Shown piece after piece: positions 35,106 to 45,062 of a DNA stretch of 64,000 nt (position 1 is the first letter of the stretch; every line of letters begins with the position of its first letter). Source of the DNA: Novosphingobium huizhouense (lineage in GTDB: Bacteria > Pseudomonadota > Alphaproteobacteria > Sphingomonadales > Sphingomonadaceae); the NCBI RefSeq assembly GCF_020179475.1, contig NZ_JAILXZ010000002.1:620001-684000 (forward strand), given 5' to 3'. The translations under genes and the position numbers were made by a program. The notes below the pieces were generated by a model. The model was given only the letters and a program-made list of their open reading frames with translations. It had not been told where the DNA came from and made no database searches.

Positions 35106-35335
35106 GCATGGGTGAATTCAGGGACGCAAAGCCTACCTGGCGCAAGCCGGTCGGCATCCTGGCGCTGTTTGCCGGCCTCATCGCCTACGGCGTGCTGGTG
35201 GCGACGCTGTCGGGCTGGATCGGGCAGCTGCCGGTGCTGGTGCAGACCGCGATCTACCTGGTGCTCGGCGTGGCGTGGCTGCTGCCGCTGCGGCGTTTCC
35301 TGATCTGGATGGAGACCGGGCGCTGGTCCGCCTGA
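35102..35335 (+). CDS. DUF2842 family membrane protein
   Basis: A 77-residue protein with two hydrophobic helices (about residues 17-37, VGILALFAGLIAYGVLVATL, and 46-64, VQTAIYLVLGVAWLLPL) and a conserved C terminus RRFLIWMETGRW. It matches DUF2842, a small alphaproteobacterial membrane family of unknown function. The ATG overlaps the fau stop as ATGA, so it is coupled to fau. An internal ATG two codons later is equally possible. Confidence 0.88.
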   Translation: MSMGEFRDAKPTWRKPVGILALFAGLIAYGVLVATLSGWIGQLPVLVQTAIYLVLGVAWLLPLRRFLIWMETGRWSA

Positions 35336-35387
35336 ACGACCGTTCCCGAGCGCCCCTGCCTGAGCGACCGCTCGGGATCCGCAAACG

Positions 35388-35415
35388 AAAAAGGCGCCGC
35401 GAACGGCGCCTTTTT
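35388..35415 (-). terminator. Terminator after first tRNA-Asp (bidirectional)
   Basis: The stem GGCGCCG/CGGCGCC with a 4-nt CGAA loop is flanked by AAAAA and TTTTT, so it can act in both directions. It ends the minus-strand tRNA-Asp transcript at 35429 and may also terminate the fau-DUF2842 transcript. Confidence 0.8.
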
Positions 35416-35428
35416 CCGTTTTCGACGA

Positions 35429-35505
35429 TGGCGCGAGTGACGGGGCTCGAACCCGCGACCTCCGGCGTGACAGGCCGGCACTCTAACCAACTGAGCTACA
35501 CCCGC
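35429..35505 (-). tRNA. tRNA-Asp (anticodon GTC), copy 1
   Basis: A 77-nt tRNA on the minus strand. Acceptor GCGGGTG pairs with CACTCGC, anticodon arm GGCCTGTCACGCC gives GTC, T-arm GGGTTCGAGCCC, CCA encoded. It is identical to the copy 130 nt upstream and is followed by its own terminator. Confidence 0.97.
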
Positions 35506-35513
35506 TCATCGTC

Positions 35514-35536
35514 AAAAAAAGGCGCCCGCAAGCGCC
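35514..35536 (-). terminator. Terminator between the two tRNA-Asp copies
   Basis: On the minus strand the stem GGCGC/GCGCC with a 6-nt loop is followed by a run of seven T residues. It lies after the promoter-proximal tRNA-Asp, so read-through would be needed to express the second copy from the shared promoter. Confidence 0.65.
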
Positions 35537-35558
35537 CCTTTTCATCTCCCGAAGCGAA

Positions 35559-35635
35559 TGGCGCGAGTGACGGGGCTCGAACCCGCGACCTCCGGCGTGA
35601 CAGGCCGGCACTCTAACCAACTGAGCTACACCCGC
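35559..35635 (-). tRNA. tRNA-Asp (anticodon GTC), copy 2
   Basis: The same 77-nt sequence as the copy at 35429-35505, with GTC anticodon and encoded CCA. This is the promoter-proximal copy; a promoter with a consensus -35 lies just upstream on the minus strand. Confidence 0.97.
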
Positions 35636-35655
35636 GTTTCCGCTTGGGAGCCGCG

Positions 35656-35684
35656 CCTCTATGGCAGCCACGGTGCCCTGTCAA
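35656..35684 (-). promoter_or_regulatory. Promoter for the tRNA-Asp pair
   Basis: On the minus strand a perfect -35 TTGACA (35679-35684) and a -10-like TAGAGG (35656-35661) are separated by 17 nt and end about 20 nt before the tRNA. Confidence 0.65.
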
Positions 35685-35850
35685 TAAACCGACACGACAA
35701 TTTTTCGCGACGCCGCCCCCGCTCCGCCGACCCTTGCGGAAAAGCACCGCAAAAACATGGTTTCCGCAACGTTAACCCTGTTTTTACCGCTGCCGTGACA
35801 GCGTCCCGGGACGGCGCGCCGGGGGGCGCGCCCGACGGGGGGACACGGCG

Positions 35851-36396
35851 ATGGCGGCAACGGGGACGGCGACGGGGACGATCGGTCGGAGAACAAGGAG
35901 CGCGGGGCTGCTGGCGGCAGGGCTCGCGGCAGCGGCAGCAGCAACGGCAACGGCAGCCGCGGCGAAGGCGGCGCCGGTCGGGGCGCCCGATGCCGCAAGC
36001 GCGCGCGTGCGCCTTGCCAGCGACGTCTTCGTCGAACGTTTCGCGCCGGCCGGCGAGGGCCGCGTCGCGCGCGTGCTCGAACGCGCGGCCGTGCTGCGGC
36101 CGGGCGACCGGGTGGTGTTCGTGGTCAATTGGCAGGCCAGTCGCGCGCAGCAGTTCACCCTGACCAACCCGATGCCGCAGGCGATCGCGTTCGAGGGCAG
36201 CGCACGCGAGGACGCGCAGGTCTCGGTCGACGGCGGGCGCACCTGGGGCGCGCTCGATCAGCTGTCCGTGCGGACCCGCGACGGCCGCCTGCGCCCCGCC
36301 ACCGGCGAGGACGTCACCCATGTGCGCTGGCGGGTGCCGGGCGCGATGGCCGCGCTCGGCGCCGGTCAGATGACCTATCGCGGGATCGTTCGCTGA
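35851..36396 (+). CDS. Hypothetical exported protein
   Basis: A 181-residue protein. After an Arg pair (IGRRTRSAG) comes a long Ala-rich hydrophobic stretch (about residues 17-40) that is probably a signal sequence. The mature part has strand-rich sequence: VLRPGDRVVFVVNWQASRAQQFTLTNPMPQAIAFEG, DAQVSVDGGRTWGAL, THVRWRVPG. This resembles the DUF11-like immunoglobulin-type repeats of surface proteins, an inference from composition. No neighbours on the same strand; it converges with the branched-chain dehydrogenase E2 gene, ending 3 nt away. Confidence 0.65.
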   Translation: MAATGTATGTIGRRTRSAGLLAAGLAAAAAATATAAAAKAAPVGAPDAASARVRLASDVFVERFAPAGEGRVARVLERAAVLRPGDRVVFVVNWQASRAQQFTLTNPMPQAIAFEGSAREDAQVSVDGGRTWGALDQLSVRTRDGRLRPATGEDVTHVRWRVPGAMAALGAGQMTYRGIVR

Positions 36397-36399
36397 ACC

Positions 36400-37752
36400 T
36401 CAGTCGGCGAGCAGCAGGACCGGCGCCTCGATCAGCTTCTTGACCGCCTGGACGAAGCTCGCCGCATCCCAGCCATCGACCACGCGGTGGTCGCAGCTGA
36501 TCGAGATGTTCATCAGCTTGCGCTTCTCGATGCGCTCGCCCCCCATGCCGTCGGGCACGAACATCGGGCGCTCGATGATCCGGTTGGGACCGATGATCGC
36601 GACTTCGGGGCGGTTGATGACCGGCGTCGTGGCGACGCCGCCGAGCGGCCCGAGCGAGGTGACCGTCAGGGTCGAGCCCGAAAGCTCCTCGGACTTCGCG
36701 GTGCCGTTGCGCGCGGCTTCGGCAAGGCGCGCAATCTCGCGCGCGAGCTGCCACAGGTTGAGACTCTGCGCGTTGCGGATCACCGGCACCATCAGCCCGG
36801 CGGGCGTTTGTGCGGCCATGCCCATGTGCACCGCGCCGTAGCGGGTGACCACGCCGGCTTCGTCGTCGTAGCGCGCATTGAGCATCGGGAACTGCGGCAG
36901 CAGCCGGCAGAACGCGGTGATCAGCAGCGGCAGCATGGTCAGCTTGGGCTTGTCGCCGCGATGGGCGTTGAGCTGTTCGCGCATCGCTTCGAGCGCGGTC
37001 ACGTCGCATTCCTCGACATAGGAGAAATGCGGGATGTTGCGCTTGGAAGCGGCCATGTTCTCGGCGATGCGACGGCGCAGGCCGATCACCTTGATCACCT
37101 CGTCGCCGCGCTCGGCGCCGGCCGCACGGTAGCCGCCGGCAGCGCTGTAGGCGAGGAACTGGTCGAGATCGGCGTGGCGGATGCGGCCTTCCTCGGACGG
37201 GCGCACTTCGGACAGGTCGATGCCGAGATCGTGCGCGCGCTGGCGCACTGCGGGGCTGGCAAGGACCTTGGCGCTGCCCTTCCCCTTCCCGTTCGTGTCG
37301 AGCGAAGTCGAGACACGCGCAGGAGATGGCGAAGCAGCCGGGATCGGGGGTGGCGCAGTCGGTGTCTCGACTACGCTCGACACGAACGGTTCGGGTGTCG
37401 CGGGCGCAGGCGGTTCGGGCGTCTCCGCCTCGATCCGCTGCTCGACGACTTCGGCCTTCGGCGCGGGCGCAGCGACGGGCGCGGGCGCGGCCTCGCTCGC
37501 CTCCCCTTCCCCGTCGGTTTCGATCACCACCAGCGGCGAGCCGATCGCGACGACATCGCCGACCTCGCCCGCGACCTCGACGACCACGCCCGAAACCGGG
37601 CTTTCCATCTCGACCGTGGCCTTGTCGGTCATCATGTCGGCGACGCGGGCGTCTTCCTCGACGCGGTCGCCCACTTGCACGTGCCAGGCGACGATTTCGG
37701 CCTCGGCGATGCCTTCGCCGATGTCCGGCAGGCGGAACGTGAACTTGCCCAT
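36400..37752 (-). CDS. bkdB: Branched-chain 2-oxoacid dehydrogenase E2 (dihydrolipoamide acyltransferase)
   Basis: A 450-residue E2. The lipoyl domain carries the lipoylated lysine in MTDKATVEME (Lys44). The linker spans roughly residues 80-160, the subunit-binding domain starts KVLASPAVRQRAHDLGIDL, and the catalytic domain has SCDHRVVDGWDAA (about His422 and Asp426). The linker includes FVSSVVETP (123-131) and RVSTSLDTNG (146-155), the translations of two arms of an inverted DNA repeat inserted in frame. ATG 37752 is the natural start; longer readings run through the E1beta gene. It is 5 nt after E1beta. E3 is presumably supplied by lpdA at 2.2 kb. Confidence 0.93.
   Translation of the reverse strand: MGKFTFRLPDIGEGIAEAEIVAWHVQVGDRVEEDARVADMMTDKATVEMESPVSGVVVEVAGEVGDVVAIGSPLVVIETDGEGEASEAAPAPVAAPAPKAEVVEQRIEAETPEPPAPATPEPFVSSVVETPTAPPPIPAASPSPARVSTSLDTNGKGKGSAKVLASPAVRQRAHDLGIDLSEVRPSEEGRIRHADLDQFLAYSAAGGYRAAGAERGDEVIKVIGLRRRIAENMAASKRNIPHFSYVEECDVTALEAMREQLNAHRGDKPKLTMLPLLITAFCRLLPQFPMLNARYDDEAGVVTRYGAVHMGMAAQTPAGLMVPVIRNAQSLNLWQLAREIARLAEAARNGTAKSEELSGSTLTVTSLGPLGGVATTPVINRPEVAIIGPNRIIERPMFVPDGMGGERIEKRKLMNISISCDHRVVDGWDAASFVQAVKKLIEAPVLLLAD
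37289..37389. repeat. Inverted-repeat element inside the bkdB linker
   Basis: Two 28-bp arms, 37289-37316 and 37362-37389, are reverse complements except for one position (TTCGC versus TACGC cores). They are separated by 45 bp. The arm contains GTGTCGAGCGAAGTCGAGAC. I recognise it as a dispersed palindromic motif common between genes in sphingomonads. Here it lies entirely within the coding sequence and keeps the frame, adding about 34 low-complexity residues to a flexible linker. Confidence 0.8.
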
Positions 37753-37757
37753 GGCGA

Positions 37758-38812
37758 TCAAGCCTTCATCAAACGGTCGACGGCCTCGCCGATGCGGACG
37801 GGACCCGGGAAATATGCCCATTCGAGGCTGTGCGGATAGGGCGTGTCGAAGCCCGTCACGCGCTCGATCGGCGCTTCGAGGTGGTAGAAGCAGCGTTCCT
37901 GCACCAGCGCGGAAAGCTCTGCGCCGAAGCCGCCGGTGCGGGTCGCCTCGTGGACGATCAGGCACTTGCCGGTCTTTTCCACGGACGCCTCGATGGTTTC
38001 GATGTCGAGCGGCACCAGCGTGCGCAGGTCGATGATCTCTGCATCGACTTGCTTCTCGGCGCAGACCGCGGCGGCGACGTGGACCATCGTGCCATAGGCG
38101 AGCACGGTGAAGGCCTGGCCCGGGCGCACGATCCGCGCCTTGCCCAGCGGGATCGAATAGTAGCCTTCGGGCACCACGCTGTCGGGGTGCTTGTTCCACG
38201 GCTCGACCGGCTTGTCGTAGTAGCCGTTGAACGGGCCGTTGTAGATGCGCTTGGGTTCGAAGAAGATCACCGGATCGTTGTCCTCGATCGCGGCGATCAG
38301 CAGGCCCTTTGCGTCGTGCGGCGTCGACGGCACGACGGTCTTGAGGCCCGCCACGTGGGTGAACAGGGCCTCGGGGCTCTGGCTGTGGGTCTGGCCGCCG
38401 AAGATGCCGCCGCCGAAGGGCGAGCGCACCGTCAGCGGCGCGACGAATTCGCCCGCCGAGCGGTAGCGCAGCCGCGCCGCTTCCGAAACGAGCTGGTCGA
38501 GCCCGGGGTAGATGTAGTCGGCGAACTGGATTTCCGGCACGGGGCGCAGGCCATAGGCGCCCATGCCGACCGCCACGCCGATGATGCCGCATTCGGAGAT
38601 CGGCGTGTCGAACACGCGGGTCTTGCCGTACTTCTTCTGCAGGCCGGCCGTCGCGCGGAACACGCCGCCGAAGTAGCCGACGTCCTCGCCCATGACGACG
38701 ACGTTGGGATCGCGCTCCATCATGATGTCGAGTGCGTCGTTGATCGCCTCGATCATGTTGAGGCGGCGGGTGGGAGCGTCAGCGAGGCTGACCGGGGCTT
38801 CCTCGATCATGG

Positions 38813-38816
<4 letters not shown>
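37758..38816 (-). CDS. bkdA2: Branched-chain 2-oxoacid dehydrogenase E1 beta subunit
   Basis: A 352-residue transketolase-like subunit. It opens MTMIEEAPVSLADAPTRRLNMIEAINDALDIMMERD and has VVMGEDVGYFGGVF, RVFDTPISECGIIGVAVGMGAYGLRPVPEIQFADYI and the C-terminal domain LRTLVPLDIETIEASVEKTGKCLIVHEATRTGGFGAEL, all typical of E1beta. Its start overlaps the E1alpha stop as ATGA. An ATG two codons later is possible. The gene is intact, but its partner E1alpha has a premature stop, so the complex may not assemble. Confidence 0.93.
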
Positions 38817-40198
<1,382 letters not shown>

Positions 40199-40200
40199 TT

Positions 40201-40229
40201 ATTTTATTACGCGACGCTTTTCGAGTCAA
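40201..40229 (-). promoter_or_regulatory. Promoter of the branched-chain 2-oxoacid dehydrogenase operon
   Basis: On the minus strand TTGACT (40224-40229) and TAAAAT (40201-40206) are exactly 17 nt apart in an AT-rich patch between thyA and bkdA1, close to sigma70 consensus. Predicted transcription starts near 40194, giving an 85-nt leader to ATG 40108. A start at 40183 would leave only about 11 nt, which favours 40108. Confidence 0.7.
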
Positions 40230-40241
40230 TCAGGGCTCGTC

Positions 40242-41198
40242 CTAGACGGCGACCGGCGCGGACAAGGCTTTCTGCGGTTCGTAGCCGTGCACGACGAAAT
40301 CCTCGATGGCGTAGTCGAAGATCGTCGGCGGCCTTCGAATCAGCTCGAGCCGGGGCTCTCCCGCAGGCGCGCGGGCGAGCTGCTGCTCGACCAGTTCGGC
40401 GTGGTTGCGGTAGAGGTGCGTATCGCCCCCCATCCACACCAGTTCGCCGGGTTCGAGGTCGCACTGCTGCGCCAGCATGCGGATGAACAGCGCCGCGCCC
40501 CACAGGTTGAACGGCAGGCCGAGCGCCACGTCGCAGCTGCGCTGGTAGAGCAGCCCGTTGAGCCGGTTGCCGGCGACATGGAACTGGTAGGTCTTGTGGC
40601 ACGGCGGCAGCGCCATCGCGTCGAGCTCGGCGACGTTCCAGCCTTCGACGATGTGGCGCCGGCCGCCGGGATTGGCGCGCAGGCTCTCGACCACCTGCGC
40701 GACCTGGTTGACGCCGGTGGCGCGCTGGCGAAACAGGCCGTCCCCGGCCGGCTCGAAGACCGGCCAGTCGACCCACTGCTTGCCGTAGACCGGGCCGAGA
40801 TCGCCCCAGCGCGCGGCGAAGTCCGCGTCCTCGACGATGCGGCGCGAGAAGGCCGCGCGTTCGATCGGATCGCCGGTCTCGCGGCGGTAGCGATCGAGCG
40901 GCCAGTCGGTCCAGATTTCCACCCCCTGCGCACAGAGCGCGCGGATGTTGGTGTCGCCGGTCAGGAACCACAGGAATTCGCGCGTGGCGGTCTTCCAGTA
41001 GACCCGCTTGGTCGTGAGCAGCGGCATCCGCCCGTCGGACAGATCGAAGCGCAACTGGGCGCCGAAGACCGAGCGGGTGCCGACGCCGGTGCGGTCGACC
41101 CGCTCGTCGCCATGCTCCCAGATCCTGCGCATGAGCTCGAGGTACTGCCACTCGGGATGATCGCGCAGGGAATCGGGACGGGCCATCGGCGTTGCCAT
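40242..41198 (-). CDS. thyA: Thymidylate synthase
   Basis: A 318-residue ThyA-type enzyme making dTMP from dUMP and methylene-THF. The catalytic cysteine lies in LPPCHKTYQFHVAGNRLNGLLYQRSCDVALGLPFN, the canonical PPCH motif, followed by the substrate loop. The N-terminal DRTGVGTRSVFGAQLRFDL is also canonical. An insertion around GDPIERAAFSRRIVEDADFA makes it longer than the 264-residue E. coli enzyme, as in other ThyA of this size class. The C terminus ends LSAPVAV. ATG 41198 and an ATG at 41186 are both possible starts. No dfrA gene lies nearby. Confidence 0.95.
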   Translation of the reverse strand: MATPMARPDSLRDHPEWQYLELMRRIWEHGDERVDRTGVGTRSVFGAQLRFDLSDGRMPLLTTKRVYWKTATREFLWFLTGDTNIRALCAQGVEIWTDWPLDRYRRETGDPIERAAFSRRIVEDADFAARWGDLGPVYGKQWVDWPVFEPAGDGLFRQRATGVNQVAQVVESLRANPGGRRHIVEGWNVAELDAMALPPCHKTYQFHVAGNRLNGLLYQRSCDVALGLPFNLWGAALFIRMLAQQCDLEPGELVWMGGDTHLYRNHAELVEQQLARAPAGEPRLELIRRPPTIFDYAIEDFVVHGYEPQKALSAPVAV

Positions 41199-41343
41199 GC
41201 CACGGAGTCTAGGCACCTTGCCCGGATCTAGGAAGAGGGATCGCGTCGCCGCCTCCCGCCAACCGCCTTGCTCAACCACCCTACGTAGAATCCCGCTGCG
41301 CACGACCGTCCAAGTATCAAGGGGATAGTGGGATAGGCGGGCA

Positions 41344-41769
41344 ATGTCCGCCCGTCTTCCCGCCCCTCCTGCCACGCCGCCACGCCCGCGCGCGCGCTCC
41401 GGCTCCCGGCCGGTGCGTCACACTGCCACAAAGGCGGCGCCTGTGGCCGCACCCGCCGCTTTCGTGCAGGCAGGGCTCGGCCTTGCGATCCTGGTCGCGG
41501 CGATCGCCTATCCCTTTGCCGGGCGCGCCGCGCTGGCGATCCCGCTGTCCGCGGCGGCATCGCGCGAGGGACTGCCCGCCGCATCGACCGGCGTCGCGAT
41601 CCTCGGCCGCTCGGACGTGAACGGCCTTGCGATCGTGCGCACGCCCGACGAGCGCGCCGGCCTTGCCGCGCTGCGGCGCGGATGGCTGTTGCTGGCGGTG
41701 CCATCGCTGCTGTGCGGAAACCGGATTCGGACCTCGTCCGTCACCTCAAGGAATACCTCGAATGGATGA
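41344..41769 (+). CDS. Hypothetical membrane protein
   Basis: A 141-residue ORF with a basic, Pro/Arg-rich N terminus. It has one clear hydrophobic segment ([21 protein letters not shown], about residues 40-60) and a second, shorter one ([15 protein letters not shown]) near the C terminus. The central part [21 protein letters not shown] is protein-like. Its 3' end overlaps the chemoreceptor start by 8 nt, which would couple the two if it is real. No family recognised, and the N-terminal 35 residues could be an over-extended start. Confidence 0.55.
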   Translation: MSARLPAPPATPPRPRARSGSRPVRHTATKAAPVAAPAAFVQAGLGLAILVAAIAYPFAGRAALAIPLSAAASREGLPAASTGVAILGRSDVNGLAIVRTPDERAGLAALRRGWLLLAVPSLLCGNRIRTSSVTSRNTSNG

Positions 41770-43285
41770 TCTCGAAGACCTGCGCCGCCGCGGCGTCCGC
41801 GCGCTGGCGGCGATCGGGTGGCTGTGCACCGCCATCGCGCTCGCCCGCGCCCTTGCCGGCGGGGGCTACCTGCCCGCGGTGATCGCGGCGGCGATCTCGG
41901 TCCTGCCAACCATGTTCGCGATGTCGGGCCGCTGCGACACGCCGGTGCGGGTGTCGCTCGGCCTGACGCTGCCGCTCTACCCTGCGCTGTTCCTTGCGCA
42001 GTGGTCGGGGACCGGCTGGCTGCTCGACCAGCACATGATCTTCTTCGCGGTGATCGCCACGCTTGCCATGCTGGCGGACTGGCGCCCGATCGTGGTCGCC
42101 GCGGCGGTGACCGCGGTCCATCATATTGCGACCAACTTCCTCGCGCCGAGCCTGGTCTTTCCCGACGGCAGCGACTTTGCCCGCGTGCTGCTCCACGCCG
42201 TGATCGTCGTGATCGAGAGCGGCGCGCTCGTGTTCCTCGCCAGCCAGCTCGAGATGCAGGTGGTCCGCCAGGCCGCGGCGCGCCAAGCGGCGAGCGAGAT
42301 GGCAGCTGCGGGCGAGCGGGAGCGCGAGCGGGTCGCACGCGAACAACAATCGGTCATCGACGCGCTCGAGGCACGGCTGGTCGCGCTCGCGCAGGGCGAT
42401 CTCGCCGCGCGCATCGACCGGGCATTCCCCGATACCTACGAACCGCTGCGCACCACGCTGAACGCCGCGACCACCGACCTGGCGCGGCTGGTCCGCTCGG
42501 TCAGCGAGACGGCGATGCAGATCACCAACAACTCCGGCGAAATCCGCGTTGCCTCCGACGATCTCTCGCGCCGGACCGAGCAGCAGGCGAGCGCGGTCGA
42601 ACAGAACAGCTCGGCCACGCGCAAGCTGACGGGCGACATCGAATCGACCGCCAGCCGCGCGGGCGAGGTCAACCTTTCGATCAGCACCGCGCAGGCCGAT
42701 GCCCGCAACGGCGGCGAAGTGGTCGAACGCGCGATCGGCGCGATGAACGCGATCGAACAGTCGGCGGGCGAGATCGGCCAGATCATCACCCTGATCGACG
42801 GCATCGCCTTCCAGACCAACCTGCTCGCGCTCAACGCCGGGGTCGAGGCCGCGCGCGCCGGCGATGCCGGCAAGGGCTTCGCGGTGGTCGCCAACGAGGT
42901 GCGCGCGCTGGCGCAGCGCACCGCCGATGCCGCGCAGACCATCAAGAACCTGATCACCGTGTCGAGCGAGCAGGTCAGCCAGGGGGTTGCCCTGGTGGGC
43001 GAGACGGGCACGGTGCTGCGCACCATCGTCGACCAGATCACCAGCATCGGCAGCGCCATCGGCGACATCGCCAGCGCCGCGCAGGCGCAGGCGCGCGATC
43101 TGCACGATGTCGGCCGCGCCTTCGGCGATCTCGACCGCGTGACGCAGCAGAACGCGGCGATGGTCGAGGAAAGCAACGCCGCCGCGCACAACCTTGCGCG
43201 CGAGGCCGAGAACCTCAAGGCGCTGGTGTCGCGCTTCCGCACCGACGGTGGCGCGACCGCGGTTGCGCTGCGCCGGGCGGCGTGA
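41762..43285 (+). CDS. Methyl-accepting chemotaxis protein with a multi-spanning membrane sensor
   Basis: A 507-residue chemoreceptor. The N-terminal 170 residues hold five or six hydrophobic segments without a periplasmic ligand domain. Histidines sit in or near the membrane in [22 protein letters not shown] and [19 protein letters not shown], a pattern I recognise from several proteobacterial MCPs. A HAMP-like region and the MCP signalling domain follow, with hairpin tip [44 protein letters not shown] 41762 overlaps the preceding ORF. The histidines could bind heme or metal, which is inference. No other chemotaxis genes lie beside it. Confidence 0.9.
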   Translation: MDDLEDLRRRGVRALAAIGWLCTAIALARALAGGGYLPAVIAAAISVLPTMFAMSGRCDTPVRVSLGLTLPLYPALFLAQWSGTGWLLDQHMIFFAVIATLAMLADWRPIVVAAAVTAVHHIATNFLAPSLVFPDGSDFARVLLHAVIVVIESGALVFLASQLEMQVVRQAAARQAASEMAAAGERERERVAREQQSVIDALEARLVALAQGDLAARIDRAFPDTYEPLRTTLNAATTDLARLVRSVSETAMQITNNSGEIRVASDDLSRRTEQQASAVEQNSSATRKLTGDIESTASRAGEVNLSISTAQADARNGGEVVERAIGAMNAIEQSAGEIGQIITLIDGIAFQTNLLALNAGVEAARAGDAGKGFAVVANEVRALAQRTADAAQTIKNLITVSSEQVSQGVALVGETGTVLRTIVDQITSIGSAIGDIASAAQAQARDLHDVGRAFGDLDRVTQQNAAMVEESNAAAHNLAREAENLKALVSRFRTDGGATAVALRRAA

Positions 43286-43340
43286 AACCGGGACAAATCG
43301 GGGCGGGCGGGGCCTTTGGCAAAAATTCTGCCCTGCCCGC

Positions 43341-43369
43341 TTGCACACTGGCAAACGCCCCCGTATAGG
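43341..43369 (+). promoter_or_regulatory. Promoter of tRNA-Pro
   Basis: TTGCAC (43341-43346) and TATAGG (43364-43369) separated by 17 nt, 41 nt upstream of the tRNA. Confidence 0.65.
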
Positions 43370-43410
43370 GCGCGCCTGCCTTGCAGCCGGGTGACCGGCA
43401 GCAGATCGGT

Positions 43411-43487
43411 CGGGGAATAGCTCAGCCTGGTAGAGCACTGTCTTCGGGAGGCAGGGGCCGGAGGTTCGAATCCTCTTTCCCCGACCA
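43411..43487 (+). tRNA. tRNA-Pro (anticodon CGG)
   Basis: A 77-nt tRNA. Acceptor CGGGGAA pairs with TTCCCCG, anticodon stem-loop CTGTCTTCGGGAGGCAG gives CGG, T-arm GAGGTTCGAATCCTC, discriminator A followed by encoded CCA. A promoter lies 41 nt upstream and a strong terminator 21 nt downstream. Confidence 0.96.
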
Positions 43488-43508
43488 CTTACATACCGGC
43501 AGGTATCG

Positions 43509-43537
43509 AAAAGCCGCCCTTCGGGGCGGCTTTTTTA
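43509..43537 (+). terminator. Rho-independent terminator after tRNA-Pro
   Basis: The stem AAGCCGCC/GGCGGCTT with a short CTTCGG-type loop is followed by TTTTTT. It is the strongest intrinsic terminator in the window. Confidence 0.88.
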
Positions 43538-43631
43538 TTGGCCCGTCAGCTACTTCGGAACCATGCGCAGTCTTGCGCACTGTCACGGCGAACGGCGCTT
43601 GCCATGCGCCCGCCCGAACAGGAGACCCCCC

Positions 43632-44141
43632 GTGCCGACAACCCCTGCCTATTCGGATGCGATCGCCCTGCTCAAGGCCGATCACCGCAAGGTCGAAGAC
43701 TTGTTCACCAAGTTCGAAGCGGCCTCCGACGCCAAGAAGCCCGATCTGGCGCGCCAGATCTGCAACGAACTGAAGATCCACACGATCATCGAGGAAGAAA
43801 TCTTCTACCCCGTGCTCAAGGGCAAGATCGAGCAGGACACCTGGACCGAGGCCTATGTCGAGCACGACGGCGCCAAGGTGCTGATCAACGACATCATGGC
43901 GACCGACCCGCAGGACGAGTTTTTCGACGCCAAGGTCAAGGTCCTGTCCGAGGAGATCCGGCACCACGTCCACGAGGAGGAAGCCCGCTCGGAGGGCATG
44001 TTCTCGCAAGCCAGGGCCTCGGGCGTCGATCTCGTCGCGCTGCGCGACCAGATGCTGGCGCGCAAGAACGAACTGATGGCGCAGGCCAAGACCGGCGAAC
44101 TGCCGCCCGCCAGGACCAGCGTGGTCAAGGCCGCGGCCTGA
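43632..44141 (+). CDS. Hemerythrin domain-containing protein
   Basis: A 169-residue four-helix HHE/hemerythrin-like protein with metal-ligand histidines and glutamates spaced along the helices: LKADHRKVEDLF, IHTIIEEEIFYPVL, YVEHDGAKVLINDI and EIRHHVHEEEARSEGMF. These would bind a di-iron centre for oxygen, NO or iron handling. The start is GTG 43632 (VPTTPAYSDAIALL) with AGGAGA 7 nt upstream; a longer reading from 43563 adds 23 atypical residues. It stands alone between the tRNA-Pro terminator and the FkbM gene. The C-terminal tail is basic and Ala-rich. Confidence 0.88.
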   Translation: MPTTPAYSDAIALLKADHRKVEDLFTKFEAASDAKKPDLARQICNELKIHTIIEEEIFYPVLKGKIEQDTWTEAYVEHDGAKVLINDIMATDPQDEFFDAKVKVLSEEIRHHVHEEEARSEGMFSQARASGVDLVALRDQMLARKNELMAQAKTGELPPARTSVVKAAA

Positions 44142-44234
44142 ACCGGCGCCAGGCGTCGTCAGAACTGCGTTGACAATCGCTGCGCGCTCCCCCGTACTGG
44201 CAATCGTTGCAACCACCCGGGGGAGCGTTGCGAA

Positions 44235-45023
44235 GTGCTGATCGAGCTTGATCTTTCATCGGCGCGTCCGTCGAACGTGGTGACGGCAATATCCAAGAAC
44301 GGCGGGGCGTTCGAGCCCGAGATCGTGACGGTGGTCTGTGCGTTCTGCGAAGCAGAGCCGGTGCCGGTGTTCATCGACGTCGGCTCGAACATCGGGGTCT
44401 ATCCGCTGATCGCGGCCTCGCTCGCGGCGCGGCTCGGCAAGACGATCGACGTCCATGCGTTCGAGCCGCTGCCCGCGCTGCAGGACAAGGCCCGCAGGCT
44501 CGCTGCGGACAATGGCGTCGCCTATGTCCTGCACGAAGAAGCGGTGAGCGACCGCGCGGGGACCGCGGACTTCTATGTGTCGGCGCGCTCGGATGCCTCC
44601 AATTCACTGGTCGCGGGCTTCCGGCCTGCGCGCGAAGTGCTCGAGGTCGGCGTGACCACACTCGACCACCAGAGCGGGCTGGTGACGCGCGAGGACGCGC
44701 AGGTGCTGCTGCTGGTCGATGTCGAGACCCACGAGCCGGCGGTGCTGGAAGGGGCGCGCGGCTTCATCGCCAGGCACCAGCCGCTGATCATCTGCGAAGT
44801 GCTGGCCGGCCGCACCGAAGCGGCGCTGAACGCGATCGTCGCGTCGCTGGGATACACGCCCTACCGCTTCGACGGCGAGCGCTGGAGCCGCGAGGCCGAG
44901 ATCTTCGGCGACCGCTCGCACACCCATCGCGACTGGATCTTCGCCCCGCCGGCGCGGGCGGCGCGGATGGGCGCGGCGTGGACTTGCGAGGCCCGGGCGG
45001 CGGTCCGCTTCGCGATCGGCTGA
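44235..45023 (+). CDS. FkbM family methyltransferase
   Basis: A 262-residue SAM-dependent O-methyltransferase-like protein. SAM motif I is FIDVGSNIGVYPLIAASLAARLG, then HAFEPLPALQDKARRLAADNG and the C-terminal LLLVDVETHEPAVLEGARGFI, all typical of FkbM proteins. These often modify polysaccharides or lipids, but the substrate is unknown because no glycan genes lie nearby. The GTG start at 44235 has GGGAG upstream. A perfect TTGACA at 44170-44175 lies upstream, but the best -10 (TACTGG) is at 19-nt spacing. It converges with recG. Confidence 0.88.
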   Translation: MLIELDLSSARPSNVVTAISKNGGAFEPEIVTVVCAFCEAEPVPVFIDVGSNIGVYPLIAASLAARLGKTIDVHAFEPLPALQDKARRLAADNGVAYVLHEEAVSDRAGTADFYVSARSDASNSLVAGFRPAREVLEVGVTTLDHQSGLVTREDAQVLLLVDVETHEPAVLEGARGFIARHQPLIICEVLAGRTEAALNAIVASLGYTPYRFDGERWSREAEIFGDRSHTHRDWIFAPPARAARMGAAWTCEARAAVRFAIG

Positions 45024-45062
45024 GCGCATGCACGGCGCACCGCGCGACGCGGCCCGCACGCA

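Noticed and set aside
36400-38592. Fusion of E1beta and E2 of the branched-chain complex (730-codon frame)
   Set aside because: The long reading is the E2 frame extended upstream through E1beta in the wrong frame; E2 has a normal ATG at 37752.
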